Shown: one piece after another, positions 1 through 9,276 of the stretch
How positions within the stretch are numbered: position 1 is the stretch's first letter
How the letters are laid out: every line of letters starts with the position of its first letter
Position numbers and translations under genes: made by a program
The notes under the pieces: model-generated
What the model saw: only the letters and a program-made list of their open reading frames with translations
Databases searched by the model: none
Told to the model about the DNA's origin: nothing
Origin: an uncultured bacterium
GTDB lineage: Bacteria; Bacillota; Clostridia; Oscillospirales; Oscillospiraceae
NCBI GenBank assembly: GCA_946548895.1
Contig: CAMNQF010000002.1
Location: 108,254-172,253, forward strand
DNA length: 64,000 bases
Direction: 5' to 3'

Positions 1-333
1 CGCATCGACCCCATCACTGGCCAGCGGGATGGCCACACCGGCATGGATTTGGCCGTCCCCACCGGGACCCCCGTCCGGGCGGCGCTGCCGGGTACGGTGC
101 GGGTGGCCAAGTACGACTCCAGCTATGGCTACTATGTGACCATCGGGCATGAGAACGGCCTGCTCACCCTGTACGGCCACAACTCCCGCCTGCTGGTGCG
201 GCCCGGCCAGACCGTCCAGGCCGGGGACGTGATCTCCCTGTCCGGCTCCACCGGACGGTCTACCGGGCCCCACCTCCACTTCGAGGTGCGGGTCAACGGG
301 CAGAGGGCGAACCCAAGATACTATTTACCTTGA
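1..333 (+). CDS. M23/LytM-type peptidase, C-terminal part (gene begins left of window)
   Basis: Open frame runs from base 1 (RIDPITGQRDGHTGMDLAVPTGTPVRA...YGHNS...GSTGRSTGPHLHFEVRVNG); the GxxHxH-like M23 C-terminal signature is present. Confidence 0.85.
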   Translation, partial: RIDPITGQRDGHTGMDLAVPTGTPVRAALPGTVRVAKYDSSYGYYVTIGHENGLLTLYGHNSRLLVRPGQTVQAGDVISLSGSTGRSTGPHLHFEVRVNGQRANPRYYLP

Positions 334-339
334 AGGAGG

Positions 340-1434
340 ATGACAATGAAAATCAGAGCTGAAATGGGCCGCCGGCGCGCACCCCTGTGCCCGCCTGAAT
401 ATCAGGTGGACAGAGTGGCAGAAATCCCCAACACGCAGTTCGCTGCCTTTCTGATGAGTCCGCTGGATCGGTATGACTTCATCAGGAGCAATCAGGTTGA
501 ACCCCACCAGGGCACCGGCCATGACCACTGCCTGCTGGTGCTGGGCGAGGGCCGGGCGGACGGCGTGCTGGTACAGTGTGGCGGCGATGGCCGAGCCGCA
601 TACTCCGCCTATGTGGCGGGGGCGCGGGACATGGTGCGGGACAGGCTGAACCACGCCGCAGAGTTCATCGTCCGGCAGTGCGCCGAAAACCCGGGCGGCG
701 GAAGCTGGCACGCCTATTTCAACCAACGCCCTGGCCGCGGTGGCTGCAGTGTCAGCTTCGGGGAGCTGGAGGAACGGCTTGGGTTGACCATCCGAGGAGG
801 CAGCGGGTTGGACAGTATGCTCTTGGACGCCCTGCGCCGCAGGCCGGAGGTGTCTGCGGTGGAACTGGACGATGGATGCGTCAGCGTGGTCTGTGATCTG
901 GGTCTCCGCCAGGATAAAGGCGCGCCGGAGGAAAAGGCAGACATTTCGTTTTCGCCGGAGCGCTCGGCGGAACTTTTTGAGAATGCCGTATCTGCGGCGC
1001 TTGAGCTTTACCGGGGGGAGGATTGCTATTCCATGCTCCATGGCAGCTTCGGCCTGACCATCCGGGAGATCCGGGAACATGGATACCTCTCGGATCAGGA
1101 GCTGTGCGATATTTGCCAGGTTCCCCGGCAGGTGCTGGAGGGCGGCATGAGGGTGAGGGACGTTCTCCAGATGGACGGCGTTTCCGAATCCGCCTCCCTG
1201 GCCCACAAGGACTCCACCGTCCTTGTCCCGCTGGAAGATCTGGAAAAGCTGACCGCCAGCGGCCAGGAGGACTTCGCCGCCCTGCTGGACGCCCGGGTGG
1301 CCGACATCCGGGTGGATGACGGAGAACCCGAGCTGGTGCTGGAGGGCGTCGAAGCGAAAGAACTGGAGCGGTTTTGCGACGCGCTGGAAGCCCACGAGCA
1401 GGCGGAGCAGGCCATGGGCGACATGACGCCATGA
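340..1434 (+). CDS. ICE-associated protein of unknown function
   Basis: 364-aa ORF with RBS (aaggagga), tightly packed with neighbours. Confidence 0.7.
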   Translation: MTMKIRAEMGRRRAPLCPPEYQVDRVAEIPNTQFAAFLMSPLDRYDFIRSNQVEPHQGTGHDHCLLVLGEGRADGVLVQCGGDGRAAYSAYVAGARDMVRDRLNHAAEFIVRQCAENPGGGSWHAYFNQRPGRGGCSVSFGELEERLGLTIRGGSGLDSMLLDALRRRPEVSAVELDDGCVSVVCDLGLRQDKGAPEEKADISFSPERSAELFENAVSAALELYRGEDCYSMLHGSFGLTIREIREHGYLSDQELCDICQVPRQVLEGGMRVRDVLQMDGVSESASLAHKDSTVLVPLEDLEKLTASGQEDFAALLDARVADIRVDDGEPELVLEGVEAKELERFCDALEAHEQAEQAMGDMTP

Positions 1435-2555
1435 AGCAAAAAATCGATTTGGCCCAGGCATCCGAGGGGCTGGCCCTGTATGCCGCACGGCGGTTGGCAG
1501 GCTATAGGCAGGGACGCTTTGGCGATGCCTTCTGCCAACCCGAAACGCGCCATGAGTGGATCAGGGATATCACCCAGGGCATGGCGGAGGTGTGCGGACA
1601 GGATGCTGCGCCTCTGCTCCGCGCGTTCGGCCAGCGGTTGGATGCGGCCAGTGGTTCATCTAACATAGAGCCGCTCCCCCTAAATAGGCAGAAGTACACC
1701 GTCCAGAATCTGCGGCGGTATGTCTCCGCTTTGGGGCGTATGGAGGGCGACCAGCGGGCGCGGATTTTCGCCGTGAAGAAACTGCTGGAGGATGTGGGCG
1801 CCTACCTGCCCTGGGACGTGGGCGCCACCGGCGTCTACCCTGCCAGGGAGGAAACGGAGCAGGCGCTCCTGCGGGCGGTGGCTCAGCGGCCCATCCGCTT
1901 TACCCGCATCCTGTTGGGCGGCGAGTTGGAGCCGGGCGGCGTGGAATACCTGCCTGGGATGGTCAATGACACGGAAGCCGTGCGGCGCACCCGGGAGTTC
2001 CAACGGCTTACGCTGGAATATCCGAAGCGGGAGGAATGGCCCGCGCTGTGCATCGTCTGCATGGGCGGCGGGCGGCAGGCGGAGTCCAATACGATAGACG
2101 CAGACGGGCTGGATATGGCGGTGATCCGCGAATACGAACGGGAGTTTATGAAGCGGCCCGAAGTGCGTCCAGTATGGATGCATGAGCTGACCGTCCCCGT
2201 CCACGAACAGCTCCGAATGCTGAAATTCGAGCCGGGGAAAGCGCCGGAGGAGATCACCATGCCCAATACGCTGGAGGCGATCCAGACGGCGGTAGGCGGG
2301 GACATTGAAGTCGTGGGGCTGGACAGCGGCACCGTCCTGATCTGCAACGAGGAGGGCAAGCTGATGGGACTGTCGGCCAACCGCCAGGTGGGCGGCGATA
2401 CCATCGCCGGGACGTTCCTGATCGCGGGTTCGGCAGACGGTGAATTCTGCTCCCTGTCCGATGAGGACACGGCCCGCTATGCCCGGGAGTTCGCCCAATC
2501 CATTTCAGAGCCGTGCCCGGAAGGGCTGAAGGAAATGACGTTCTACATCATGTAA
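1431..2555 (+). CDS. DUF3846-like domain protein
   Basis: ATGA overlap with the upstream stop; C-terminal segment (MPNTLEAIQTAVGGDIEVVGL...LMGLSANRQVGGDTIAGTFLIAG) resembles DUF3846 of mobile elements. Confidence 0.7.
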   Translation: MKQKIDLAQASEGLALYAARRLAGYRQGRFGDAFCQPETRHEWIRDITQGMAEVCGQDAAPLLRAFGQRLDAASGSSNIEPLPLNRQKYTVQNLRRYVSALGRMEGDQRARIFAVKKLLEDVGAYLPWDVGATGVYPAREETEQALLRAVAQRPIRFTRILLGGELEPGGVEYLPGMVNDTEAVRRTREFQRLTLEYPKREEWPALCIVCMGGGRQAESNTIDADGLDMAVIREYEREFMKRPEVRPVWMHELTVPVHEQLRMLKFEPGKAPEEITMPNTLEAIQTAVGGDIEVVGLDSGTVLICNEEGKLMGLSANRQVGGDTIAGTFLIAGSADGEFCSLSDEDTARYAREFAQSISEPCPEGLKEMTFYIM

Positions 2556-2571
2556 TGAGGAGGAATCAGGA

Positions 2572-2826
2572 ATGAAAAAAGCAACCATCACAGTGGCGTT
2601 CGACCAGGATAAGCTGGGCGCGCTGGAGTTTTCGCTGAAAAAGGCGGGCTCCTCCGTGCAGGCGCGGCTGGAGCAGACGCTGGGGCAGCTCTATGAGCAA
2701 ACCGTCCCCGCGCCGGTGCGGGAGTACCTGGACAGCCGCGCCGCCCCCGCGCCCCGGCCCCGCCGCCCGACCAAGCCCGCGCCCAAGGAGCGGCCCGCCC
2801 CATCCGGCGAGGAGGGCGGCGCATGA
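2572..2826 (+). CDS. small conserved ICE protein (DUF6103-like)
   Basis: 84 aa, RBS gaggagg, MKKATITVAFDQDKLGALEFSLKKAGSSVQARLEQTLGQLYEQTVPAPVREYL. Confidence 0.6.
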   Translation: MKKATITVAFDQDKLGALEFSLKKAGSSVQARLEQTLGQLYEQTVPAPVREYLDSRAAPAPRPRRPTKPAPKERPAPSGEEGGA

Positions 2827-3527
2827 ACTCCCGGGAAGTTGTCGTCTGGCTGGACGAGCGTTGGTATGATGCCCTCTCCCGTCAGCTCAAAAAGAAGGAC
2901 ACCACCGTGGAGGATGAGCTGAACGAGTACCTGGACGCGATGATCGACCAGCTCCCGGAGCAGGTGCGGAAAAAGATCAGCCGGGAGATCTGGGAGGAGG
3001 ATCAGCGGCAGCGTGGGTCGGCGGAGGCCAACCGCCGCATCTCTGTATTCCGCGTCACCCAGGGCGGCAGGACGGATCATCTGCTGACGCAGAGCGCGGT
3101 GTGTGTGGATGCGCTTCACGCCGCTGCGGCGCTGCGCTCCTACATGCTGGCAAAGGGAAACAGCACCCAGCGTTTCGCGGAGCGGCTGCACAGCATGGTG
3201 GACATCGCGCCGGAGGTGTTCCAGGACTACGCCGGCGAGCTGATGCGGCGCACCGGGCGGGTGACAGCCGTGCTGGACATCGATCTGGATCGGGGCGAAT
3301 TCTCTACCCTGGATGCGCTGAACGGCTGGGAGACATACACCATCCGGGACGTGTCCACCGCCGCGTGGCACGCCAACCGAAATGACCGTCTGGGCCGGGA
3401 ACAGCGGCTGGATATCTTCGCCGGGCGCTTGGAACAGCTGGGAATTGCCCCGCCGGAGCGTCTGACCAGCGAGGGAATTGGCCCCCAGGAACAGCCGGAA
3501 GCCACCCCGTTTGAGCAGACTATGTAA
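2823..3527 (+). CDS. ICE-associated protein of unknown function
   Basis: ATGA overlap with the upstream ORF; 234 aa. Confidence 0.7.
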   Translation: MNSREVVVWLDERWYDALSRQLKKKDTTVEDELNEYLDAMIDQLPEQVRKKISREIWEEDQRQRGSAEANRRISVFRVTQGGRTDHLLTQSAVCVDALHAAAALRSYMLAKGNSTQRFAERLHSMVDIAPEVFQDYAGELMRRTGRVTAVLDIDLDRGEFSTLDALNGWETYTIRDVSTAAWHANRNDRLGREQRLDIFAGRLEQLGIAPPERLTSEGIGPQEQPEATPFEQTM

Positions 3528-4070
3528 CCCGCGGCAGGGGGCCGCTTCGCGTCTGCGGGGCGGCCCTCCCGCTGTTCCCACCCTGTCGGCCCCTTTGAGG
3601 GCGTTTGCGGCCCTCCTGTTGCCCACGTAGAGTCCCAGCCCTACCGGGGGGATGAAACGCGGTGTTGGCCCGCTGTAGCCGATTGTAGCAAGCGGCCATA
3701 ATGGGGCCCCCGCAAAGCCGCCCTCTGGCTTTGTGGGGAGAGGAGCCGCAGCGAAGCGAGTGAGCCCTGCCCACAGGGCGGGGCGAAGGATGCGCAGCTT
3801 GCGGCGACGAAGGGCAATGCAGGCGGGGCCGCCAGGGCAATCCAGAGGTTCGATTTTTCTGCTGGATAAAAGCGGGTGGTCGCTTTGCGCCCTCCCGCCA
3901 GTAAACACCGCCCCGCAACGCGGGTCGGGGATACGGCCTGGGTGGTCGGTTTCCGGTCTTTTTGCTGTGACAGGTGGTCGTGGAACGAAAAAACACGCTG
4001 CAAACCGCCAGTACAGCCACATTTCACAGGTGGCTGTGCCAGGTGGTCGCGGTCATTTTTGGAGGTAAAC

Positions 4071-4505
4071 ATGGAGAAAAAGAACCAACTCGGCGCGGAA
4101 GCGCCGGAGATCAAGACCCGGATCCCACTGTGGCTCTACCCCTCGACACTGGAGGCGGTGGATCGGGCCATGGAGCGGGACAACTGCAAGAGTCGGAGCG
4201 AGTTCATTGAGAACGCCATCCGTTTCTACGCCGGATATCTCTCCGGCGAGGACGCGGTGCAGTTCCTGCCCGCCGCGCTGGTGTCGGCGCTGCGGGCAAC
4301 GGTGGAGAACAGTGAGAGCCGCATTGCCCGTTTGCTGTTCAAGCTTTCCGTAGAAACCAGCATGATGATGCACGTGCTGGCGGCGGGGCTGGAGATCGAC
4401 GCCAGTCAGCTGGACGCGCTACGCTGGCAGTGCGTCCAGGAGGTGAAAAAAACCAACGGCAGCATCACGTTCAAGGACACGCTGAAGCAGCACGAGGACG
4501 AGTGA
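4071..4505 (+). CDS. ribbon-helix-helix / MobC-like auxiliary mobilisation protein
   Basis: Start at 4071 after ggaggtaaac; IKTRIPLWLYPSTLEAVDRAMERDNCKSRSEFIENAIRFYAGYL is RHH-like; immediately precedes the relaxase. Confidence 0.65.
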   Translation: MEKKNQLGAEAPEIKTRIPLWLYPSTLEAVDRAMERDNCKSRSEFIENAIRFYAGYLSGEDAVQFLPAALVSALRATVENSESRIARLLFKLSVETSMMMHVLAAGLEIDASQLDALRWQCVQEVKKTNGSITFKDTLKQHEDE

Positions 4506-4641
4506 CCGCGCAAAAAAATCAGTGTCCGCCAAGGGGGTGCTATACCCTCTCGGTGAACTGAGGGTGGGTTCATGATGGACTGCCCAGAAGGTATTCTCTC
4601 TAAGATTTTTTAATTCAGAAGGATAACACGGGGGTGATCTC
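4506..4641 (+). other. candidate oriT region
   Basis: Intergenic between RHH and relaxase genes; contains GTGTCCGCCAAGGGGGTGCTATACCCTC and CCCTC-N10-GAGGG (4545-4564). Position and motif only. Confidence 0.4.
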
Positions 4642-7032
4642 ACGCCGCGCGTCATTTTCAAGTGCCCGCACATCAAGGGCGGCGGTGGAAAGGCCACCGC
4701 CCATCTCGGCAACTACGTCAAGTACGCCGCTACCCGTGACGGCGTAGAGCGTATCGATCCCGGCAAGACCACACTCCTTGCCACGGACAAGCAGGCGCAA
4801 ATGGTGGCACAGCTCCTCCGGGACTTCCCGTCCAGCCGCGGGCTGTTTGAGTACGAGGACTACCAGGCCGCGCCCACCCGGGAAAACGCTTCGGAGTTCA
4901 TCATCCGCACCATTGAGGATAACTATGAGGCCATTGCGAAACGGGAGAATTACGTGGACTACATCGCCAACCGTCCCCGTGTTCAGAAGCTGGGGGCGCA
5001 CGGGCTGTTCACCTCCGGCGATGGTCCGTTGATATTATCCCAGGTCGCGGATGAGGTAGCCCATCACCCTGGCGTAGTGTGGCTACCCATCATATCCCTG
5101 CGGCGGGAGGACGCCGCACGGCTGGGCTATGACAACGCCGAACGGTGGCGCAAGCTGCTGTCCGCCCATGCCATGGATATGGCAAAAGCGATGAGGATCC
5201 CCTACGAGCAGTTCCGCTGGTACGCGGCCTTCCACGACGAGAGCCACCATCCGCATCTACACATGGTGTGCTACAGTGCGGACGCCAAGTCCGGCTTCCT
5301 CACCAAGCGGGGGATCGCGGAGATTAAGTCCATGCTGGCGAAGGAGATTTTTCAGCAAGACCTCTATGCCATCTACCAGCGGCAGACCCAGCGGCGGGAT
5401 GAACTCACCAAGAATGCCGGGGAAGTCATGGCGCAGCTCGTCACCGAGATGCAGACCGGAACGGTGGAGAACCAGCATATCCAGCAGCTTATGGTGGAGC
5501 TGGCCCAGCGTCTCCAGCACTGCTCCGGCAAGAAGCAGTACGGCTATCTGCCGCCAGCGGTGAAGTCACTGGTGGACTGGATCGTGACCGAGCTGGAGAA
5601 AGATCCCCGCATCGCCGCCGCTTACGATCTGTGGTACCGGGAGCAGGAGGAAGTGCTGCGGACGTACAAAGATGATCTGCCGCCGCGTGAACCGCTGATC
5701 CGGCAAAAGGCGTTCAAGCGAATCAAAAATATCGTCATCGAGGAGGCCATGCGGCTGAGCGATATGTCCCCACCCGATATCACCGATCAGGCCGAGCCTG
5801 TGGTTGAGTTGTCTGATGACGAACCTGCGGATAGGCCGTTCGATGATGCAGCTACGGACGCGCCTGCCTATGCTGGGGAGGCTTCTCCCCACGCCCGATG
5901 GACGCGCAATTACCGCACCGCCCGTCAGCTCATGCAGGGTGACGAGGACAGTCCTCCAGACTTCGCGGCGGCGTTTGATCTGCTCACCCAGGAGGCTGAT
6001 GCCGGGAATGCCCTGGCCATGGCAGACCTGGGCAGGATGTACGCCGAGGGCCTGGGTGGGGAACGTGATCCAGAGCTGGCGCAGGAATGGTACGCCAAGG
6101 CGCTGGCCGCGTTTTTGGAAGCGGAAAGATCCGTGCCAGATCGCGCCACTGAATACCGCATCGGCAAGCTGTACGCTGCGGGATTTGGCACGGAGCAGGA
6201 CTATGAGGAGGCCGCCCGATGGCTGGAGAAGTCCGCGGACGCCGGTTACAAATATGCCCAGTACACCCTGGCCGGGCTGTACCGGGATGGCAAAGGTGTA
6301 GATCAGGACTATGTGGCGGCACGGGAACTCTACGCCAAGGCGGTCACCTTCCCCTATGCCGCCTACGAGCTGGGCAAGCTGTACCGGGACGGGCTGGGCT
6401 GCGAGGCGGACGAAGAACGTGCCGCTCGGTATTTCCGTCAGGCGTTCACCGGGTTTCAGATCATGGCGGGCAGATCCCCGGACGACAGGCTCCAATACCG
6501 CATCGGCTGGATGCTCTTCCATGGGGTGGGCACGGAACGGGACGAGGCGGCGGCGCTGCCATGGCTGGAGAAGGCCGTCGAGCGTGGCAACGCGATGGCA
6601 AAGTATCAGCTGGGCAAGCTCCTGCTCCTCGGTGCCGAGACAGTGCCCAAGGATGTGGATCGGGCGCTGGAACTGCTCACGGAATGCGCGGAGGACGGGA
6701 ATCAATTTGCCCAGTACACGTTGGGCAAGGCGTATCTGCTCGGCGGGGACGTCCCCCAGGATCAGGGGCAGGCCGTCCACTGGCTGGGGCTGTCCGCCCA
6801 GCAGGGCAATCAGTACGCCCAATATTATCTGAACCGCGTGTACAGCTCCATTTTTTCGTCCGCCGCTTCACTCCTCTACCACATGGGCCGCATCTTCCAG
6901 GAACAGCGCCCCCAGCCCGTGGGAGGTGTGCGTGTGGGGGTGGACAGCAAGCTCAAGCGTAAGATCCGGGAGAAAAAGATCGCCATGGGCCACAAGCCGG
7001 ACGATCACGAGGAGCAGGGACAGACGATGTAA
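4642..7032 (+). CDS. MobP-type relaxase with C-terminal Sel1-like repeats
   Basis: Homology-like reading extends 5' of the track ORF: (ACG)PRVIFKCPHIKGGGGKATAHLGNYVKYAATRDGVERI...; HDESHHPHLHMVCYS three-His motif; several repeats of the type AMADLGRMYAEGLGGERDPELAQEWYAKAL. No ATG/GTG/TTG between the TAA at 4624 and codon 4642. Confidence 0.8.
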   Translation, partial: TPRVIFKCPHIKGGGGKATAHLGNYVKYAATRDGVERIDPGKTTLLATDKQAQMVAQLLRDFPSSRGLFEYEDYQAAPTRENASEFIIRTIEDNYEAIAKRENYVDYIANRPRVQKLGAHGLFTSGDGPLILSQVADEVAHHPGVVWLPIISLRREDAARLGYDNAERWRKLLSAHAMDMAKAMRIPYEQFRWYAAFHDESHHPHLHMVCYSADAKSGFLTKRGIAEIKSMLAKEIFQQDLYAIYQRQTQRRDELTKNAGEVMAQLVTEMQTGTVENQHIQQLMVELAQRLQHCSGKKQYGYLPPAVKSLVDWIVTELEKDPRIAAAYDLWYREQEEVLRTYKDDLPPREPLIRQKAFKRIKNIVIEEAMRLSDMSPPDITDQAEPVVELSDDEPADRPFDDAATDAPAYAGEASPHARWTRNYRTARQLMQGDEDSPPDFAAAFDLLTQEADAGNALAMADLGRMYAEGLGGERDPELAQEWYAKALAAFLEAERSVPDRATEYRIGKLYAAGFGTEQDYEEAARWLEKSADAGYKYAQYTLAGLYRDGKGVDQDYVAARELYAKAVTFPYAAYELGKLYRDGLGCEADEERAARYFRQAFTGFQIMAGRSPDDRLQYRIGWMLFHGVGTERDEAAALPWLEKAVERGNAMAKYQLGKLLLLGAETVPKDVDRALELLTECAEDGNQFAQYTLGKAYLLGGDVPQDQGQAVHWLGLSAQQGNQYAQYYLNRVYSSIFSSAASLLYHMGRIFQEQRPQPVGGVRVGVDSKLKRKIREKKIAMGHKPDDHEEQGQTM

Positions 7033-7039
7033 GGGCCAC

Positions 7040-7420
7040 TCATGCCTCGCTGGCCGTGTCCGACGTGCGCAGTACCTTCTCCAGTGGTTTCCCCTTGGCC
7101 AGCTCGTCCACCAGCTTGTCCAGATAGCGGGCCTCCCGCATCAGCGGGTCAGCCACTTCCTCCACCCGGACGCCGCACACCACGCCGCGGATCAATACCC
7201 GGTCCGGGTTGGGCCTCGGCGCTTGGCGGAAAAAATCGCCGTAGGTGATATCTGACGCCAGCAGGCTGTCCATCTCCGGCTGGGTGTACCCCGTCAACCA
7301 GCGGGTTACTGTGTCCACCTCAGCCTTGGCGCGGCCCTTCTTCTCGGCCTTGCTCACCAGCAGGCCGTACACCTTCGCAAAGCTCATCTGAAACACTTTT
7401 GCCTCTTCCATCCTACTCAC
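7040..7420 (-). CDS. DUF2200-like protein
   Basis: 126 aa, [38 protein letters not shown]. Confidence 0.7.
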   Translation of the reverse strand: MSRMEEAKVFQMSFAKVYGLLVSKAEKKGRAKAEVDTVTRWLTGYTQPEMDSLLASDITYGDFFRQAPRPNPDRVLIRGVVCGVRVEEVADPLMREARYLDKLVDELAKGKPLEKVLRTSDTASEA

Positions 7421-8255
7421 CTTGATCCTGTGTGTGGAGGAACTCTACGGTGGCCTTCTTACCCTGAGAAAAGCCGCTGAAGATAAACCCATGATCCCCC
7501 TTCACCTTCACCAACCGGCAGTTCGGATAGGTCTGTGCGGCGCGGCTGGAATAGCCGATATCCACCAGCTTGTCCTTGGTGCCATGGACGATCAGGACGG
7601 GCTTTGAGAAGCCGCAGATCTCCCGGAAGGGGTCCAGCCCCTGCGCGTCCAGCGCGTACTTTGCGCCCAGCCGGACGAACAGCGCCCGAAACCGCTCCGG
7701 CACATGGTCCGGGTCAAATTTCGCGTTGATCATGTGGCCGCGCCTGGCGTCGTCCGGGATGCACAGGGCGGGATAGTACAGCACCAGCCGCTCCACCTCG
7801 CTCTCCCGTTCCGCCGCGGCCAGGGCTGACACCAAGCCGCCCTGGCTGCACCCGGCCAAGGTGATGCGGGCCGGGTCCACATAGTCCAGCCCCTTGACAT
7901 AGTCCAGCACGTTGAGCAGGTCTGTTTTTTCCGTCAGCACGCTCATGCCCAGGCTGGAGCCGGTACTCTTCCCGCTGCCGGACATACAAAAATCAAAACA
8001 AATTGCCGCATAGCCCTCGTCCGCAAAGACGCGGGCGTATTTTTTTGTATCCCGGGTGCAGCTGGCAAAGCCGTGGCTGACGATCACGGCGGGAAGCCTC
8101 CCCGCCCGCTGGGGCCGCAGAATGAAACCCCGAAGTTTACAGCCCTGGCTGTCGATCTCGAATGGAATTTTTTCGATTGGAGCCGTCTCAGCGGGATGAC
8201 CGGCGGACGGCGCTCGGAACTGAACCGTGACTTTTATTTTTGGCAACTCAAACAT
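7413..8255 (-). CDS. alpha/beta hydrolase (dienelactone hydrolase/acyl esterase-like)
   Basis: [36 protein letters not shown] nucleophile elbow; C-terminal GDHGF His. Confidence 0.8.
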   Translation of the reverse strand: MFELPKIKVTVQFRAPSAGHPAETAPIEKIPFEIDSQGCKLRGFILRPQRAGRLPAVIVSHGFASCTRDTKKYARVFADEGYAAICFDFCMSGSGKSTGSSLGMSVLTEKTDLLNVLDYVKGLDYVDPARITLAGCSQGGLVSALAAAERESEVERLVLYYPALCIPDDARRGHMINAKFDPDHVPERFRALFVRLGAKYALDAQGLDPFREICGFSKPVLIVHGTKDKLVDIGYSSRAAQTYPNCRLVKVKGDHGFIFSGFSQGKKATVEFLHTQDQGE

Positions 8256-8337
8256 AGGCCGCTCCCCTTCAGATTGTCAATTTACAGTGACATTATACCG
8301 TGGGCGGCCTTCAGATGCAAGAGAAGGAGGCGTCAAA

Positions 8338-9261
8338 ATGCCCTATATCCATTTCACAGAAGAACAAAAGCTCCGGGCTAACGCGGCAAACCTGGTGGAG
8401 TTCCTCCGATTCAAAGGGGAACCGCTGATCCGCGAAGGGTCGGAGTATCGTCTGTCCAGCAACCACAGCGTCACCGTCCGGGGCAGCGAGTGGTACGACC
8501 ATGCCACAGAAAAAGGCGGCGGCCCCGTGACTTTTCTCAAGGAGTTCTACGGCATGAATTATCAGGAGGCGGTGCTGACGCTGCTCAACGAGGACGTGGG
8601 CCAGATCTTCCCCCAGGTGAGCGCCCCCCAGGAGAAAGTAAAAAAGCCCTTCGCTCTGCCGCCCGCCAACGAAAACAACAGGCGGGTGTTTGCCTATCTC
8701 CTCAAGCACCGCCATCTGGATCGGGACGTGCTGACTACCTTTGTCCGCTCAGGACTGATCTACGAGGACCAAAAGTACCACAACGCCGTCTTCGTGGGCA
8801 GGGATGGCGACGGCACCGCCCGCCACGCCCACAAGCGCAGTACCAACAGCCAGGGCAAGACCTTCCGCATGACGGCGGAAGGCAGCGACTTCCGCTATGC
8901 CTTTAACTGGCCCGGAACCAGCGGGCATCTGCTGGTGTTCGAGGCACCCATTGATATGCTCTCGCTCATCTCCATCTACCACGACAGCGACTGGGCGAAG
9001 CATAGCTATGTGGCCCTGTGCGGCACCTCCTCCCAGCCGCTGCTGGGGATGCTGGAGCGGCACCCCAATATTGAAAACGTCCTCCTGTGCCTGGACAACG
9101 ATCAGGCGGGGCAGCTTGCCACGCGGCGGCTGGCAGCGGTGGTGCGGGAGCGCGGGCTGACGGTAGATGCGCGGGTACCCGTCAATAAAGATTGGAACGA
9201 CGATCTGTGCGCCAATTTTCAACAGACGGAGGAGCAGCAATTTGAACAGAAACTATCGTGA
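8338..9261 (+). CDS. DUF3991/Toprim-domain (primase-like) mobile-element protein
   Basis: Start at 8338 after gaaggaggcg; YDHATEKGGGPVTFLKEFYGMNYQEAV and LLCLDNDQAG (Toprim DxD-type). Confidence 0.8.
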   Translation: MPYIHFTEEQKLRANAANLVEFLRFKGEPLIREGSEYRLSSNHSVTVRGSEWYDHATEKGGGPVTFLKEFYGMNYQEAVLTLLNEDVGQIFPQVSAPQEKVKKPFALPPANENNRRVFAYLLKHRHLDRDVLTTFVRSGLIYEDQKYHNAVFVGRDGDGTARHAHKRSTNSQGKTFRMTAEGSDFRYAFNWPGTSGHLLVFEAPIDMLSLISIYHDSDWAKHSYVALCGTSSQPLLGMLERHPNIENVLLCLDNDQAGQLATRRLAAVVRERGLTVDARVPVNKDWNDDLCANFQQTEEQQFEQKLS

Positions 9262-9276
9262 AAGGCAGGGTGCGCC

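Noticed and set aside
2691-4022. 443-aa minus-strand ORF across 2823 CDS and the noncoding region
   Set aside because: Starts in noncoding DNA, no RBS, P/R/G-rich, no domain; the overlapping + gene is coupled to its operon.
5566-6822. 418-aa minus-strand ORF
   Set aside because: Antisense to the Sel1-repeat part of the relaxase; repeat-derived.
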